Shown in pieces: positions 13,056 through 24,310 of a DNA stretch of 64,000 nucleotides. Numbering within the stretch: the stretch's first letter is position 1; every line of letters starts with the position of its first letter. Below the pieces are notes generated by a model that was given only the letters and a program-made list of their open reading frames with translations, ran no database searches and was not told where the DNA came from. The position numbers and the translations under genes were made by a program. Source of the stretch: Congeria kusceri (lineage: Eukaryota; Mollusca; Bivalvia; Myida; Dreissenidae). The stretch is from NCBI GenBank assembly GCA_027627225.1, contig JAPFQT010000166.1:372001-436000 (forward strand), in the 5' to 3' direction.

Positions 13056-15603
13056 TTACTGCAACACTCGATCAAATATCTGTAACAAATTATTAACGCC
13101 ATTCCCTTCCATGTGCAGTCGCTGATTGATCTCCATTGCTACATCATTTACACGTCTCTGTATTTCCTGCAGAATAAAATCCGTCTGCACGTTATCATTC
13201 ATGCATTGGGCGTGTCTCTTTAAGAACTCTAGATACAGCATCTCCAACTCTGTTCTCATCCTGCTGTACCACAGTAGTGGCTCTGGGTACGCGATAATGG
13301 CCTGTCGTATCTTCTGCAATCTCCGTATTATCCTCGGACCTTCATACATTATGTCTGTGATAGTTGCTAACCAGGTACGCTGCAGCTCATCCTGCAGTCC
13401 ACAGGCTGCCATTAGATTTCTCTCCGGTATCATATAGTATGGCAGCTGTTTAGTAGATATTGCAGTTCTTAGTTCTTTCAGCCCTTCGTGTAGCCAGTGA
13501 AACAAACTTCTCTCATGAAACAAAGTTTGAGGGTTGTTCTCCGCTAGCCATAATACTATGTTTTTCAGCGTGAATGATGTTACCTCTTTATGTCGAGGAA
13601 TCAGGATATCTTTAACTATCATTTTCAAAATAATGTGTAGTTTGGTCTGAGTATCATTAAGATTTTTAATTAGTTCGGTTTCCCCTGTATTGAAACAAAT
13701 TCTCCACTCCACGTGCTTATATTCACTGCCTTTAAAACCAACAGGAGACACAAATGCCCCCATGGATACGACTTTCTGAACGATATCCGGTGGTGGCCAA
13801 TGACGAGGTCTTTCAGCCCATCTCTGCAGGATGCTGGGGCAGTGACAGCGTAGTGCAAACACGTTGTCTTTATGAATAACGCTGCTTAATGAAGACGGTA
13901 TTGACGGTCCAGCTCGTTCACGAAGCACCTCATTTGCTGATAATGGAAATAAATTTGAAAGTTCACTAACAAGTAAATCACTGTTTAGGAGAGCGCCTCC
14001 ACTTCCATCATCACAGAGGGCACTATGCAGGAGTTTCGAAATACGTGCACTCTTGAGCATAAGTCTACAGTGTCCTGGATAACTTACCCGCGAATTTAAC
14101 ACAAACACCGTGGTTTCCCCTGTAAGATTGCTACTGGCAATGCCATCTTGCAGGCAGATGACACCTTCTAGTACATGCATACTGTCAATATCACTTTCGA
14201 AACAGCACGTCAGGCCCTCTGCCTTACTCCCGGTGACAATAGTTGTTAGCCCGCCATGATACCGTGCAGTGTCCAGTCTACCTATTTCCTTGTATGAGTC
14301 AGTTCGTTTCTTTCTGATCACCGGACCATAACCCATCAACGTCAAGAATCTACATGTCTCTTCAGATGCCTTTTCACACTGAACCTGAAATGTATTTAAT
14401 TCACTCAATTTATTTTTTTCAAATGAATGTTGTAATAATGGTTTTTATAAAATGAAACTAATATGAACATAATACATTATATTCCGGTTATCAATTAATA
14501 ACTATTTCTTCAGCAATATGATATCATCAGCACAATAGCATAGTGTACGCTATTCAATACTTAGTACTAGATGTACATACATTTAGATTCATATATAACA
14601 TATAAAGTACATTTACAGTTATCTATATATCAATAATTAAAAGGCTGGAAATTTAAAAAGACTAATGTCGAGAAAATAAAATTAAAGCAAGTAAATTTTG
14701 AATGTTTTAAATGGAATGAAAACTTGTGAATGATGTTGGATGTTTGTTATGTCATTGCTTTACAAAATAAATCAAATCATAATTACATAAAATACTTTCG
14801 ATCTATTAATATTAGCTTGTATTTGACCTGATTGAACAACGAGATTCAGACCACTGTAAAGACCACGCTTATGAGATCACGTAGCCCTTAACTTGCGCAA
14901 TTAAAAAATGTCGTTCCCAGTTAATTTTTGCTGCTTCTTATTATAGAAAATACAGGAATTTTAACCAAAAATTAAATGCAAAAGGTAACATGTGCATACA
15001 TGTACATAATTCTATTACGCGAAAAACCTGATGCAGCGTATTGGGTCAGACGATTTTAGTGCTTCGTAGCCTACACAGTCAAATAGTAGGTCATACGATT
15101 TTCCCTACTACAACTTAAAATTAACAAGAATTACACTGAAGTATTGTGTTCTAAAAATGTTAAAAAGAAGCATTGATTACAGGTAATAACACTTTCAGCA
15201 ACAAGCTAAAATAGTCGATGGAGCGCATTAATTTATTTGCCCTATTACTGTGGCATTCAAGTAAAAAGGCTAGTTTCTCAAAATTGAAATAAAATGTAAT
15301 ATATTTTTTCAGGAAATTTAATTGTTATCAACCACAAGTGAAACATATTGTAGAACAAGTGACATGCAAATTGTTAAAAAATAAAAGGGTAAGAAAAAAG
15401 GTGACCTATTCGTGGTTTCGATTTAGTGATTCCTTGCCTGCATAGTAATACACGGAGTTCCCGTGGTACATGTGCTGCGAATTGCCCTTCCAATACCATC
15501 AGTTACTGTTCTAAAATTGGTGCTTCTAATCCAGCCAAAACTACAACAACAACAACTAATACTACCGCTATTACTCTTTCCACCCCCCCACACACCCCCA
15601 CCC

Positions 15604-15637
<34 letters not shown>

Positions 15638-15706
15638 ACTTACTGAAGAATCAGGACTGTACAGTACAGAATCGGACCCAACAAGTCTGAACCCTCCTTC
15701 CGCCAT
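13056..15706 (-). CDS. Mab-21 domain / cGAS-like nucleotidyltransferase-fold protein, copy 1 (two exons)
   Basis: Exon 1 is 15706-15644 (ATG, 21 codons, donor TTCA/GTAAGT) and exon 2 is 14384-13056 (acceptor ACATTTCAG/GTT), joined in phase 0 to give 463 aa. The open frame could be extended upstream of 14384 to an ATG, but the acceptor is conserved in the paralogue, so the spliced start is preferred. The nucleotidyltransferase signature GSKAEGL followed by SDID lies at about residues 75-95 (G-S and the first two acidic metal ligands). The C-terminal Mab-21 helical part shows EWRICF near 245, FTLKNIVLWLAENNP near 300 and YYMIPERNLM near 350. The length suits the family. In animals these proteins sense nucleic acid and make cyclic dinucleotides, or have lost activity; bivalves have many. 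The third catalytic Asp is not obvious, so activity is unproven. The intron carries a CT/ACC microsatellite beside the donor. Confidence 0.85.
15536..15640. repeat. CAA/ACC/ACT microsatellite inside the Mab-21 copy 1 intron
   Basis: A simple-sequence tract of CAA, CCCCA and then pure ACT triplets begins a few bases downstream (in gene orientation) of the exon 1 donor. Three apparent open frames of 67-95 codons overlap it and are artefacts. The paralogue lacks the tract, so it arose after the duplication. Confidence 0.8.
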
Positions 15707-16769
15707 TATATAGCTGAAAGTAGATATCTATTAGTAAAACAACGTGTGTATAACAGCATGTTGTGTCATATAGAAAAAGTATGCATTTTGATAAATAATA
15801 TTACTTTAACTACCACATAAATATTGTAAAGATGCAAAAATTCCTTTCATAATACAATGTATTGTATTTTGAAAACTAATTTAAATCAAAACAATTATAA
15901 TGGAAAGGCTGTTAAAATTAGCATGCATTATGTTATATATGTAATAGAGAATCGTTAACCGCTGAAAACGAAGTTTAACATATTGATATACACGTGATGT
16001 TGATGTTTTTATCTTAAAACCACGTTGAACAAATGAATATAACGCTAAATATTGCTTATAAAACACCCAGATGCATAGCGTTTTATAGAATAACCACCGA
16101 ATTTGTAATTTAGTACACTCTAGAATATCAGGCTAAATAGCGCATATAAAAACACACAGCTTAATAGCGCGCACCATATTAAATAGCGCTCATTATAGCA
16201 ACATGTTTTATAGCGCACATCTAATCTAATAATCGACATAATACCAGGCTATATAGCGCACATTCGAACTGCTGGCTATATGGACTATGTATAGAGCACA
16301 TTAATGGCGTGTCAGAAACAAACGCAATGTACGGCACTTTCCAATATTATTTCTTAACATCTTTAAGTACTTAATTTCATACAAAATAAACATATTTATT
16401 GGTAAGGATGAGCAGTATTTTGCACTTAACATTCTAAAGAAGATTTAATAGTAAATTAAGAATTAATTACTGGTTAAGCCTCTGTCACGCATTCCTTTTT
16501 TTCCTGCCGTTCTTGAGCCGACAGAATGCTGATTCAATTATGTAAAAAGTCAGGACAATATTCTGAGATCCGGGGCTCGAAATTCAATGTTTGATGCAAA
16601 GATCGAATATGGTCATGACAGCATCTCGACAGAGTCCTGAATTTCTCGAATGCGATCTGACAAAGTCCCGACAGCCTCCCGGCAGTCACGACTTTTTTCA
16701 ATTATTAGTATCGTAGCGATGTCCGGACGCTCTCAAGAGCCATACTCGGGAAGCATTATTGGTGGTCGA

Positions 16770-17401
16770 TCATGATGATGAAGGAATAAAAAAAAATATA
16801 TGCATATATCCAGTGGCCGTCATTACAATGTATCCGCTGAATTACATCGCAATAACTCGACAACTTAAACAAATTGTTCACACCGGCATAATAAGAACAA
16901 TAGTAATTGCAATTAGAACAATATGTACATTTCCATACAGGACATTTACCACAACAACAACATACCAATTGTGGATTGGCCTCTCACGACAACACCTGAC
17001 ACTCTACCCTGAACTGTAGGCTTTCCCCTGTGCTTGGCTACTGCAATATTAATGCATATGTGCACATAAATATTAACGACAGTGATAATTGTTACGACTG
17101 TTAGTAATATAAAATTATGCTGCCATCACAAAATACCAGAGTCTGAGAAAACTACATATTTTCTCCAATTAATACAATATTCGACAAAGGCACCGTTCAA
17201 TGACCAACAAGACTAAGATCCCAATAATACATTTACATAATTTAAATACAACATACCTTCATAAAACTGATATAAATTACTAAATAGACTGCCACTAAAA
17301 TGGCTGAATCTGTTCCCGCAAATCGTGATGAATGTTCTGCTTGATCGACTCAATTATCGATAGGTTACACTAAACTATAAAAAATTGAAACGGTTAAACA
17401 T
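16770..17401 (-). repeat. 3' LTR of the Ty3/gypsy element (632 bp)
   Basis: Bases 16770-17107 match 27290-27619, and 17108-17401 match 37942-38216, so the two right-hand pieces together equal this LTR. On the element strand it begins ATGTTTAACCG and ends CATCATCATGA. The polypurine tract lies directly inside it. Confidence 0.85.
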
Positions 17402-17412
17402 TTCCCCCCTGT
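17402..17412 (-). other. polypurine tract
   Basis: On the minus strand the sequence ACAGGGGGGAA immediately precedes the 3' LTR. Such a purine run primes plus-strand DNA synthesis in LTR retrotransposons, and its position helps fix the LTR boundary. Confidence 0.7.
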
Positions 17413-17899
17413 GAAAATGACGTCCCGTCATAGTCATAACATTTGTATAGCCATTCATGAGTTCAGTCGATTGTCCACATTTTAAAATCATTATATGTAC
17501 TATAGCACTAGAAATTAACATGTACTAAATATTTACAACAGAATATAAGATAAAACTTGCAAACCACATAAATGCAGCAATAATTTGACTATTCATATAT
17601 CTGCACTAATGCAGCTTCCTTTCTGTGAAAGAAAAACATACATTTAACAATTCATATCTGAATTAAGTTCACGATTCTTCTCTTCCCCTCTAAATGAATT
17701 GTGTGCTCTAAAATAGGTTACATATATATGTACAGATTATAATAAAATTTTACTTCATAATAGCATCTACTACATTTCTAGCAATGTCACAGTCCATATT
17801 GTTTAAAATTCCAGAAGCTTGAAATCTGCTATCAATAGGTCCGTTCACGACACTAAACATGTGAAAATCATCATATCTTGTTGGTTGTTTCCTTGGTCG

Positions 17900-18830
17900 T
17901 TCTGATTTTCTTGTAGGTTGCACTGGTCATTTCCTTCTTTTCTTTCTTGTTGTATCATTCACATCTTGTTCTTGCACTGTAGTGTCTTGAGTGATTTCAT
18001 GTTCAGATTATCTCTGTCAGTATTCTCTACTTCTACTGTTGGTTCCATGGTTTCATTATCGGTTTCAGTGTTGGATTCATTTTCTTCATTTCGCAGCTGA
18101 ATTACATCTGTATTCCTCTCGGCTTCTTGTTCTCCAGAGAGTAGACTATTCCCAACTGTGATTTCCTCATTAACTGTTCTCGTTCGCACATCACTATCAT
18201 GTCTGGGCGATGTGTATGCTACATCACTAGACTCTGTGACTCGTTCTCTGTTCCCTTTTACCATGAGTTTGTGGGCGTCCCCACTTACACTTGTTCTCGG
18301 AACATGTATATAACCCACACTATCTTCATCAGAACTGTTGCTTTGTGACGGTTCACTCTGTGCAACATCTAACAACTTACTTTTGGATGCATCCTTCTCA
18401 TAAACAGCAGTTTTTTCTGCACTGGGTCAATCACTTCTTGTTGACTTGCCTCGTCGTGATTTCCCTGAGTTTGCACTGGAAACAAATGATTCCTATGCAA
18501 AGTTTTAACTCTACCACTTTCCACACCTGTAAGCCTGAATACAGGAATATTTTCTGTTGGTTGTTCTGTTGTCACATACAGTTCTTCTTCATATTTGTCT
18601 GCGAGCTTGTGCTTTCCTTCAAGTCATAACTCTGCTTCTGCTTTTCTCTGGTTTTAGAAATATGCTTTTCTACAATATCTCTTGTCTTAATGATTCTATT
18701 TTTCAAATCATCAATATACTATTGAGTTGTCTTGTTGATTGATGTTTCTTGGGTTCTTTCAAATACAGTATCAATTGGTAATTTTGGCTTCCGTCCAAAC
18801 ATCAATTCGAAAGGTGAAAACTTCGTTGAT
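17900..18830 (-). pseudogene. C-terminal part of Ty3/gypsy pol (integrase tail and acidic extension), broken
   Basis: Downstream of the integrase core the frame encodes PFELMFGRKPKLP near 18790 (typical of the integrase C-terminal region), a coiled basic stretch interrupted by a stop near 18720, then open pieces at 18575-18369 (with NIPVFRLTGVESGRVKTLHR, a tail segment that aligns with the post-core region of gypsy integrases) and 18375-17959 (an acidic, Ser/Thr/Glu-rich tail without recognisable domains). A short deletion near 18830 and frame changes near 18580 and 18372 separate the pieces. The acidic tail could be a pol extension or a separate late ORF; I cannot tell. Confidence 0.65.
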
Positions 18831-19713
18831 TCATGTGGAGTTTATGTATTTTTTCCAGTTGTCTTTCTGTTCATTTTCCAAAGTACCTAATATATTTAAT
18901 AGTGTTCTGTTGAATCTTTCTGGACCGGCATTGCCTTGGGGATGGTAAATGGATGTATGTGTCTTCTTCATGTTGGTGATGTTTACATAATTATTTGATG
19001 ATTTCGGATTCAAAATTTGCTCCCTGATCTGAATGCAATCTAGTTGGAATACCGTAATGGATAATAAAATTGTTGAGAAATGCTTCTGCAGTAGTCTTTG
19101 CAGTATGATTTCTAGTAGGAATAGCAAGTGCAAATTTGGTGAAGTGATCTGTAATCACTAGAATGCTGTTGTATCCTCCTTTTGATGATTCCAATGAGAG
19201 ATAGTCAAAACAAATGAGCTCTAGTGGATATGTTGTATGCACATTAACTAGGGGTGCTCTGGTGTTAGTAGCAGTTTTCCGTCGTAAACATCTGTTGCAC
19301 TGTGACACGTATTTCTCTATCTCCGTTGTCATTCTAGGCCAAAATAATCTTTGCCGTACAAGTTTCAAAGTTCTTTCTTTACCAGGATGTCCTACATCAG
19401 TATGAAGACCTTTCAACACATCTGCCTTATACACTTCAGGTATCACTAACTGTTCAATGTGTTCACCTTGGTCTTCAATTTCTCTGAACAACACACCTCT
19501 CTTGATCTTCAAACTTGCAAAGTTCTTTTTCATGTTCAGATCTAGCTTCCTGTATATGTGTTGTGGGAGTTTCTTATCGATGACTGCTCTTATCCACTGG
19601 TCAACTGTAGGATCAGATCGTTGGGCTTTTCGAATTTCACGCAGTTCCATTTGAGCCAATGGTTGTCCAAAGTTATCAGCTATATCTACTACATTTAAAG
19701 ATAAACAAGGCAT
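18831..19713 (-). pseudogene. Ty3/gypsy integrase, broken
   Basis: Two open frames, 19713-18991 and 19133-18831, overlap out of phase. The first holds the zinc-binding HHCC domain (HTDVGHPGK followed about 30 residues later by CNRC) and the first two catalytic aspartates (ICFDYLSLE and LHSDQGANFES). The second carries SIYHPQGNAGPERFNRTL with the catalytic glutamate. A small indel near 18990 separates the second Asp from the Glu. The enzyme would insert element cDNA into host DNA; this copy cannot do so as it stands. Confidence 0.85.
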
Positions 19714-19799
19714 GTTTCAAAATAATAATAACTGCACTGAAGAGAATTGCAAATAGCTTTGACAACATTATTATCACGTTGTAAACAATCACTAGACTA

Positions 19800-21196
19800 T
19801 ACATCTTTTGCTTGTCGGTATCTGCTTAATGCGTCAGCATCTGTGTTGTTAACACCTCGCCTGTAAAAATATCAAAGTTATATTCTCCCAACGCAGCAGC
19901 CCATCTTTGACCGGTGGCATCTAGTTTTGCTGAAAATAAAACATACGTCAAGGGATTATTGTCTGTGTACACTGTAAAATGATTATGTGATAAATATTCA
20001 GAAAATTTCTCTGTAATGGCCCACTTTAATGCTAGAAATTCTAATTTGAATGCAGAATAGTTCTTTTCCGACTTTGAGAGTGCTCTGCTGGCATAAGCTA
20101 TGACTCTTTTCCGATTGTCAGCTTGTTGTTGGTACAGTACTGCTCCCAGACCTTGTGTTGACGCATCTGTGTGCAATTCAAACGGTTTCTGAAAATCAGG
20201 ATAAGCCAAAATAGGTGATGTGGTTAATATGACTTTTAATTTATCAAAAATTTCTTGGTTTTCTTTTGTCCATGTCCAGTCTTTAGCATCTTTCTTCTGT
20301 TGAGCTTTCTTACCTGTAGGATGTGGGATCAAATCTGAAAGAGGTTTAGTGAGTTTACTGCAATCTTTGATTAATCTCCGGTAGCACTTAGCGAATGCTA
20401 AGAAATAATGTAAATAGTTAGGGTTTTGTGATGTTGGCCAATTTCTTATCTTGTCAATTTTCTCAGGATCTGTCTCTACCCCTTCGTTGCTCACAATGTG
20501 ACCTAAGAAATTAACACGTTGTTTGAAAAAATGACACTTTTCAGGACTAAGTTTCAAGTTACATTCCTGCAATTTAGATAAAACTAATGCTAACCGCTCT
20601 AAATGCTCAGACACCGTGTTGCTGAAAATTATCAAATCATCAAGAAAAATAACACATATTTTCATATTAAAGTCACCCAAACATTCTTGCATTAACCTTT
20701 GATAAGTGGCTGGACTGTTAAACAAACCGAAAGGCATCTTGTTAAATTCAAAGAATCCGAGTAGTCCTACAGTAAATCCAGTGCGTTCTTTATGTTCCTC
20801 TTGTATTTCAACTTGATGGTACCATGCCTTCAGGTCTACAGTTGTAAAGTACTTCGCTCCCTGCAAACAATCAAATATTTCTTCAGTTCTTGGAAGAGCA
20901 AATGAATCCTTTAAGGTTCTGTCGTTCAGCATTCTGTAGTCAACACAAAGTCTAAGTTTTCCGTTCTTCTTTCGCACTATGACAATGATGGATGAAAATG
21001 GAGATTTAGATGGTCGTATAATGTTACATGCTAACAGTTGTTCTATATGCTGTCTAACTTCGTTGATCACTCCAGGCGGTATTCTTCGGTGTTTCTGCTT
21101 AAATGGTCTTTCATAATGTAAATCAATTCGGTGTTTGATGGTTGTGCAGTTTCCAATATCAGTGTCACTTGTAGAGAATATATTGCGGTGTTTCAT
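19800..21196 (-). pseudogene. Ty3/gypsy reverse transcriptase and RNase H, nearly intact segment
   Basis: A 456-codon open segment holds the reverse transcriptase blocks in order: VRKKNGKLRLCVDYRMLN, FTTVDLKAWYHQVEI, FEFNKMPFGLFNSPATYQRL, IFLDDLIIFS (the active-site DD pair) and FLGHIVS. RNase H follows, with ELHTDASTQGLGAVLYQ, the EFLALKWAI glutamate and the VYTDNNPLTYVL aspartate. The frame is lost near 19855 by a one-base change; a shifted frame continues to about 19800 with the usual post-RNase-H NTDADALSR motif. Another break near 21200 separates it from the upstream linker. Confidence 0.92.
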
Positions 21197-21199
21197 TAG

Positions 21200-21712
21200 A
21201 AGGTCAGTTAATGAACAATTGTCGTTGTTCAGGTTCTAGGATGTTTTCTTCATCAATGCTGAGTTCTTTGAATATTTTCTGCCGTTTTCTGTTTTTGTCT
21301 TCTTCTTCTAATCTGTCAAGCACTTCTTCTGCTACTTCTACTGGTTTTGTAGTTCGCACAAGATAGCTTTTGGTGCCAGACATACAGTGTTGGTTGACAA
21401 ATTGGTCAAGGTAACAATTATGTTCTCCTTTCCAGACATCATTAATGCTGGACTCACTTCAACAGTACTAGGCAATTTACTTGCAGTACACAATCAAAAA
21501 TAAACATGGTTGACTTTCCGTTCGTGGTATGACCTCTACTGTCAACTCCACTTCAATGCAGCCTAAATATGGTAATAACTGTCCGTCAGCGCACTCTACA
21601 TGGAGAATTTCTTGCAAAGGTTGTAATGGAATGTCTTTAAAGTGTTCTTCGTAGAAGGAGTTGGCGATAACACTTACACAGCTTCCTGTGTCCAACAGTG
21701 CTTGCGTTTCTT
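21200..21712 (-). pseudogene. Ty3/gypsy aspartic protease and linker, broken
   Basis: The frame just downstream of the 80-bp array reads INGKETQALLDTGSCVSV: the D-T-G catalytic triad of a retropepsin with typical hydrophobic context. It stays open to 21477, then continues only in shifted frames through a linker rich in Glu/Lys (EEVLDRLEEEDKNRKRQ) toward the reverse transcriptase. At least two small frame changes occur between 21480 and 21200. The reading frame of the protease is offset from gag by exactly what the array adds. Confidence 0.75.
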
Positions 21713-24271
21713 TGCCGTTAATATAGATGCTGGCTTCGTTAGATTCTCCTACTAATTTGGGATCTGTAATTGTAGTGCCCGCATTCGATCCTTGTCGTTA
21801 ATATAGATGTTGGCATCATTAGATTCTCCTACTAATTTGGAAACTGTTATTGTAGTGCCCGCATTCGATCCTTGCCGTTAATATAGATGTTGGCTTCGTT
21901 AGATTCTCCTACTAATTTGGAATCTGTAATTGTAGTGCCCGCATTCGATCCTTGCCGTTCATATAGATGTTGGCTTCGTTAGATTCTCCTACTAATTTGG
22001 AATCTGTAATTGTAGTGCCCGCATTCGATCCTTGCCGTTAATATAGATGTTGGCTTCGTTAGATTCTCCTACTAATTTGGAATCTGTTATTGTAGAGCCC
22101 GCATTCGATCCTTGCCGTTAATATAGATGTTGGCTTCGTTAGATTCTCCTACTAATTTGGAATCTGTTATGGTAGTGCCCGCATTCGATCCTTGCCGTTA
22201 ATATAGATGTTGGCTTCGTTAGATTCTCCTACTAATTTTGGATCTGTTATGGCAGTGCCCGCATGCGATCCTTGCCGTTAATATAGATGTTGGCTTTGTT
22301 AGATTCTCCTACTAATTTGGAATCTGTTTTTGTACTGCCCGCATTCGATCCTGGCCGTTAATATAGATGTTGGCTTCGTTAGCTTCTCCTACTATTTTGG
22401 GATCTGTAATTGTAGTGCCCGCATTCGATCCTTGCCGTCAATATAGATGTTGGCTTCGTTAGATTCTCCTATTAATTTGGGATCTGTAATTGTAGTGCCC
22501 GCATTCGATCCTTGCCGTTAATATAGATGTTGGCTTCGTTAGATTCTCCTAATAATTTGGAATCTGTTATTGTAGTGCCCGCATTCGATCCTTGCCGTTA
22601 ATATAGATGTTGGATTCGTTAGATTCTCCTACTAATTTGGAATCTGTTATTGTAGTGCCCGCATTCGATCCTTGCGGTTGATATAGATGTTGGCTTCGTT
22701 AGATTCTCCTACTAATTTGGAATCTGTTATTGTAGTGCCCGCATTCGATCCCTGCCGTTAATATAGGTGTTGGCTTCGTTAGATTCTCCTACTAATTTGG
22801 AATCAGTTATTGTAGTGCCCGCATTCGATCCTTGCCGTTAATATAGATGTTGGCTTCGTTAGATTCTCCTACTAATTTGGAATCTGTTATTGTAGTGCCC
22901 GCAGTCGATCCTTGCCGTTAATAAAGATGTTGGCTTCGTTAGATTCTCATACTAATTTGGAATCAGTTACTGTAGTGCCCGCATTCGATCCTTGCCGTTA
23001 ATATAGATGTTGGCTTCGTTATAATCTCCTACTAATTTGGGATCTGTTATTGTAGTGTCAGCATGCGATCCTTGCCGTTAATATAGATGTTGGCTTCGTT
23101 AGATACTCCTACTTAATTTGGAGCTGTTATTGTAGTGCCCGCATTCGATCCTTGCCGTTAATATAGATGTTGGCTTCGTTAGATTCTCCTACTGATTTGG
23201 GATCTGTTATTGTAGTGCCCGCATTCGATCCTTACCGTTAATATAGATGTTGGCTTCGTTAGATTCTCCTGCTAATTTGGAATCTGTAATTGTAGTGCCC
23301 GCATTCGATCCTTGCCGTTAATATAGATGTTGGCTTCGTTAGATTCTCCTACTAATTTGGAATCTGTTATTGTAGTGCCCGCATTCGATCCTTGTCGTTA
23401 ATATAGATGTTGGCTTGGTTAGATTCTCCTACTAATTTGGAATCTGTAATTGTAGTGCCCGCATTCGATCCTTGCCGTTATTATAGATGTTGGCTTCGTT
23501 AGATTCTCCTACTAATTTGGAATCTGTTATTGTAGTGCCCGCATTCGATCCTTGCCATTAATATAGATGTTGGCTTCGTTAGATTCTCCTACTAATTTGG
23601 AATCTGTAATTGTAGTGCCCCCATTCGATCCTTGCCGTTAATATAGATGTTGGCTTCGTTAAATTCTCCTACTAATTTGGAATCTGTAATTGTAGTGCCC
23701 GCATTCGATCCTTGCCGTTAATATAGATGTTGGCTTCGTTAGATTCTCCTACTAATTTGGAATCTGTCATTGTCGTGCCCGCAGTCGATCCTTGCCGTTA
23801 ATATAGATGTTGGCTTGGTTAGATTCTCCTACTAATTTGGAATCTGTCATTGTAGTGCCCGCAGTCGATCCTTGCCGTTAATATAGATGTTAGCTTCGTT
23901 AGATTCTCATACTAATTTGGGATCTGTTATTGTAGTGCCCGCATTCGATCCTTGCCGTTAATATAGATGTTGGCTTCGTTAGATTCTCCTACTAATTTGG
24001 AATCTGTTATTGTAGTGCCCGCATTCGATCCTTGCCGTTAATATAGATGTTGGCTTCGTTAGATTCTCCTACTAATTTGGGATCTGTTATTGTAGTGCCC
24101 GCATTCGATCCTTGCCGTTAATATAGATGTTGGCTTCGTTAGATTCTCCTACTAATTTGGAATCTGTTATTGTAGTGCCCGCATTCGATCCTTGCCGTTA
24201 ATATAGATGTTGGCTTCGTTAGATTCTCCTACTAATTTGGGATCTGTTATTGTAGTGCCCGCATTCGATCC
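21713..24271. repeat. 80-bp tandem array, 32 copies, inside gag-pol
   Basis: The motif CATTCGATCCTTGCCGTTAA (and close variants) occurs every 80 bp from 21781 to 24261 with no net length change: 32 occurrences, 31 exact intervals. On the element strand each unit encodes, in one frame, the linker between the gag zinc knuckle and the protease, ending INGK. Because 80 is not a multiple of 3, successive units rotate through three frames. The 2480 extra bases shift the frame by two, which is the observed offset between gag and protease. Units differ by scattered substitutions only. Confidence 0.95.
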
Positions 24272-24310
24272 CTCAATAAGAGCATTTACACTTTTAAATT
24301 TCTGTTTCCA

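Larger units (their letters stand above)
11590..16400. repeat. segmental duplication, copy 1 (paired with about 56325-61260)
   Basis: Gene, intron, upstream and downstream sequence are shared collinearly with the second copy. Downstream, 11597-11770 matches 56335-56510 (ATCAATTCTTTAT, CAATTCATGCAATA). The gene exons match at high identity. Upstream, CCTGATGCAGCG..TTGG..C.GACGAT.TTAGTGCTTCGTAGCCTACA occurs at 15028 and 59499, and TATTTCTTAACA..TTAGTACTTAATTTCATA at 16348 and 61218. Copy 1 has about 1 kb extra at roughly 11770-12785. Copy 2 has two extra blocks described separately. Confidence 0.85.

Noticed and set aside
14385..14408. Start of Mab-21 copy 1 at the ATG at 14408
   Set aside because: A 3' splice site conserved in the paralogue lies at 14385, and a matching first exon with ATG exists at 15706 in phase.
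15426..15713. Thr/Pro/Val-rich open frames in three readings
   Set aside because: Created by the triplet microsatellite in the Mab-21 intron; only the short exon 1 on the minus strand is supported.
21713..24271. CRISPR array interpretation of the regular 80-bp repeats (and of the 44-bp array)
   Set aside because: Whole units are repeated without unique spacers, in a eukaryotic retrotransposon, with no cas genes.
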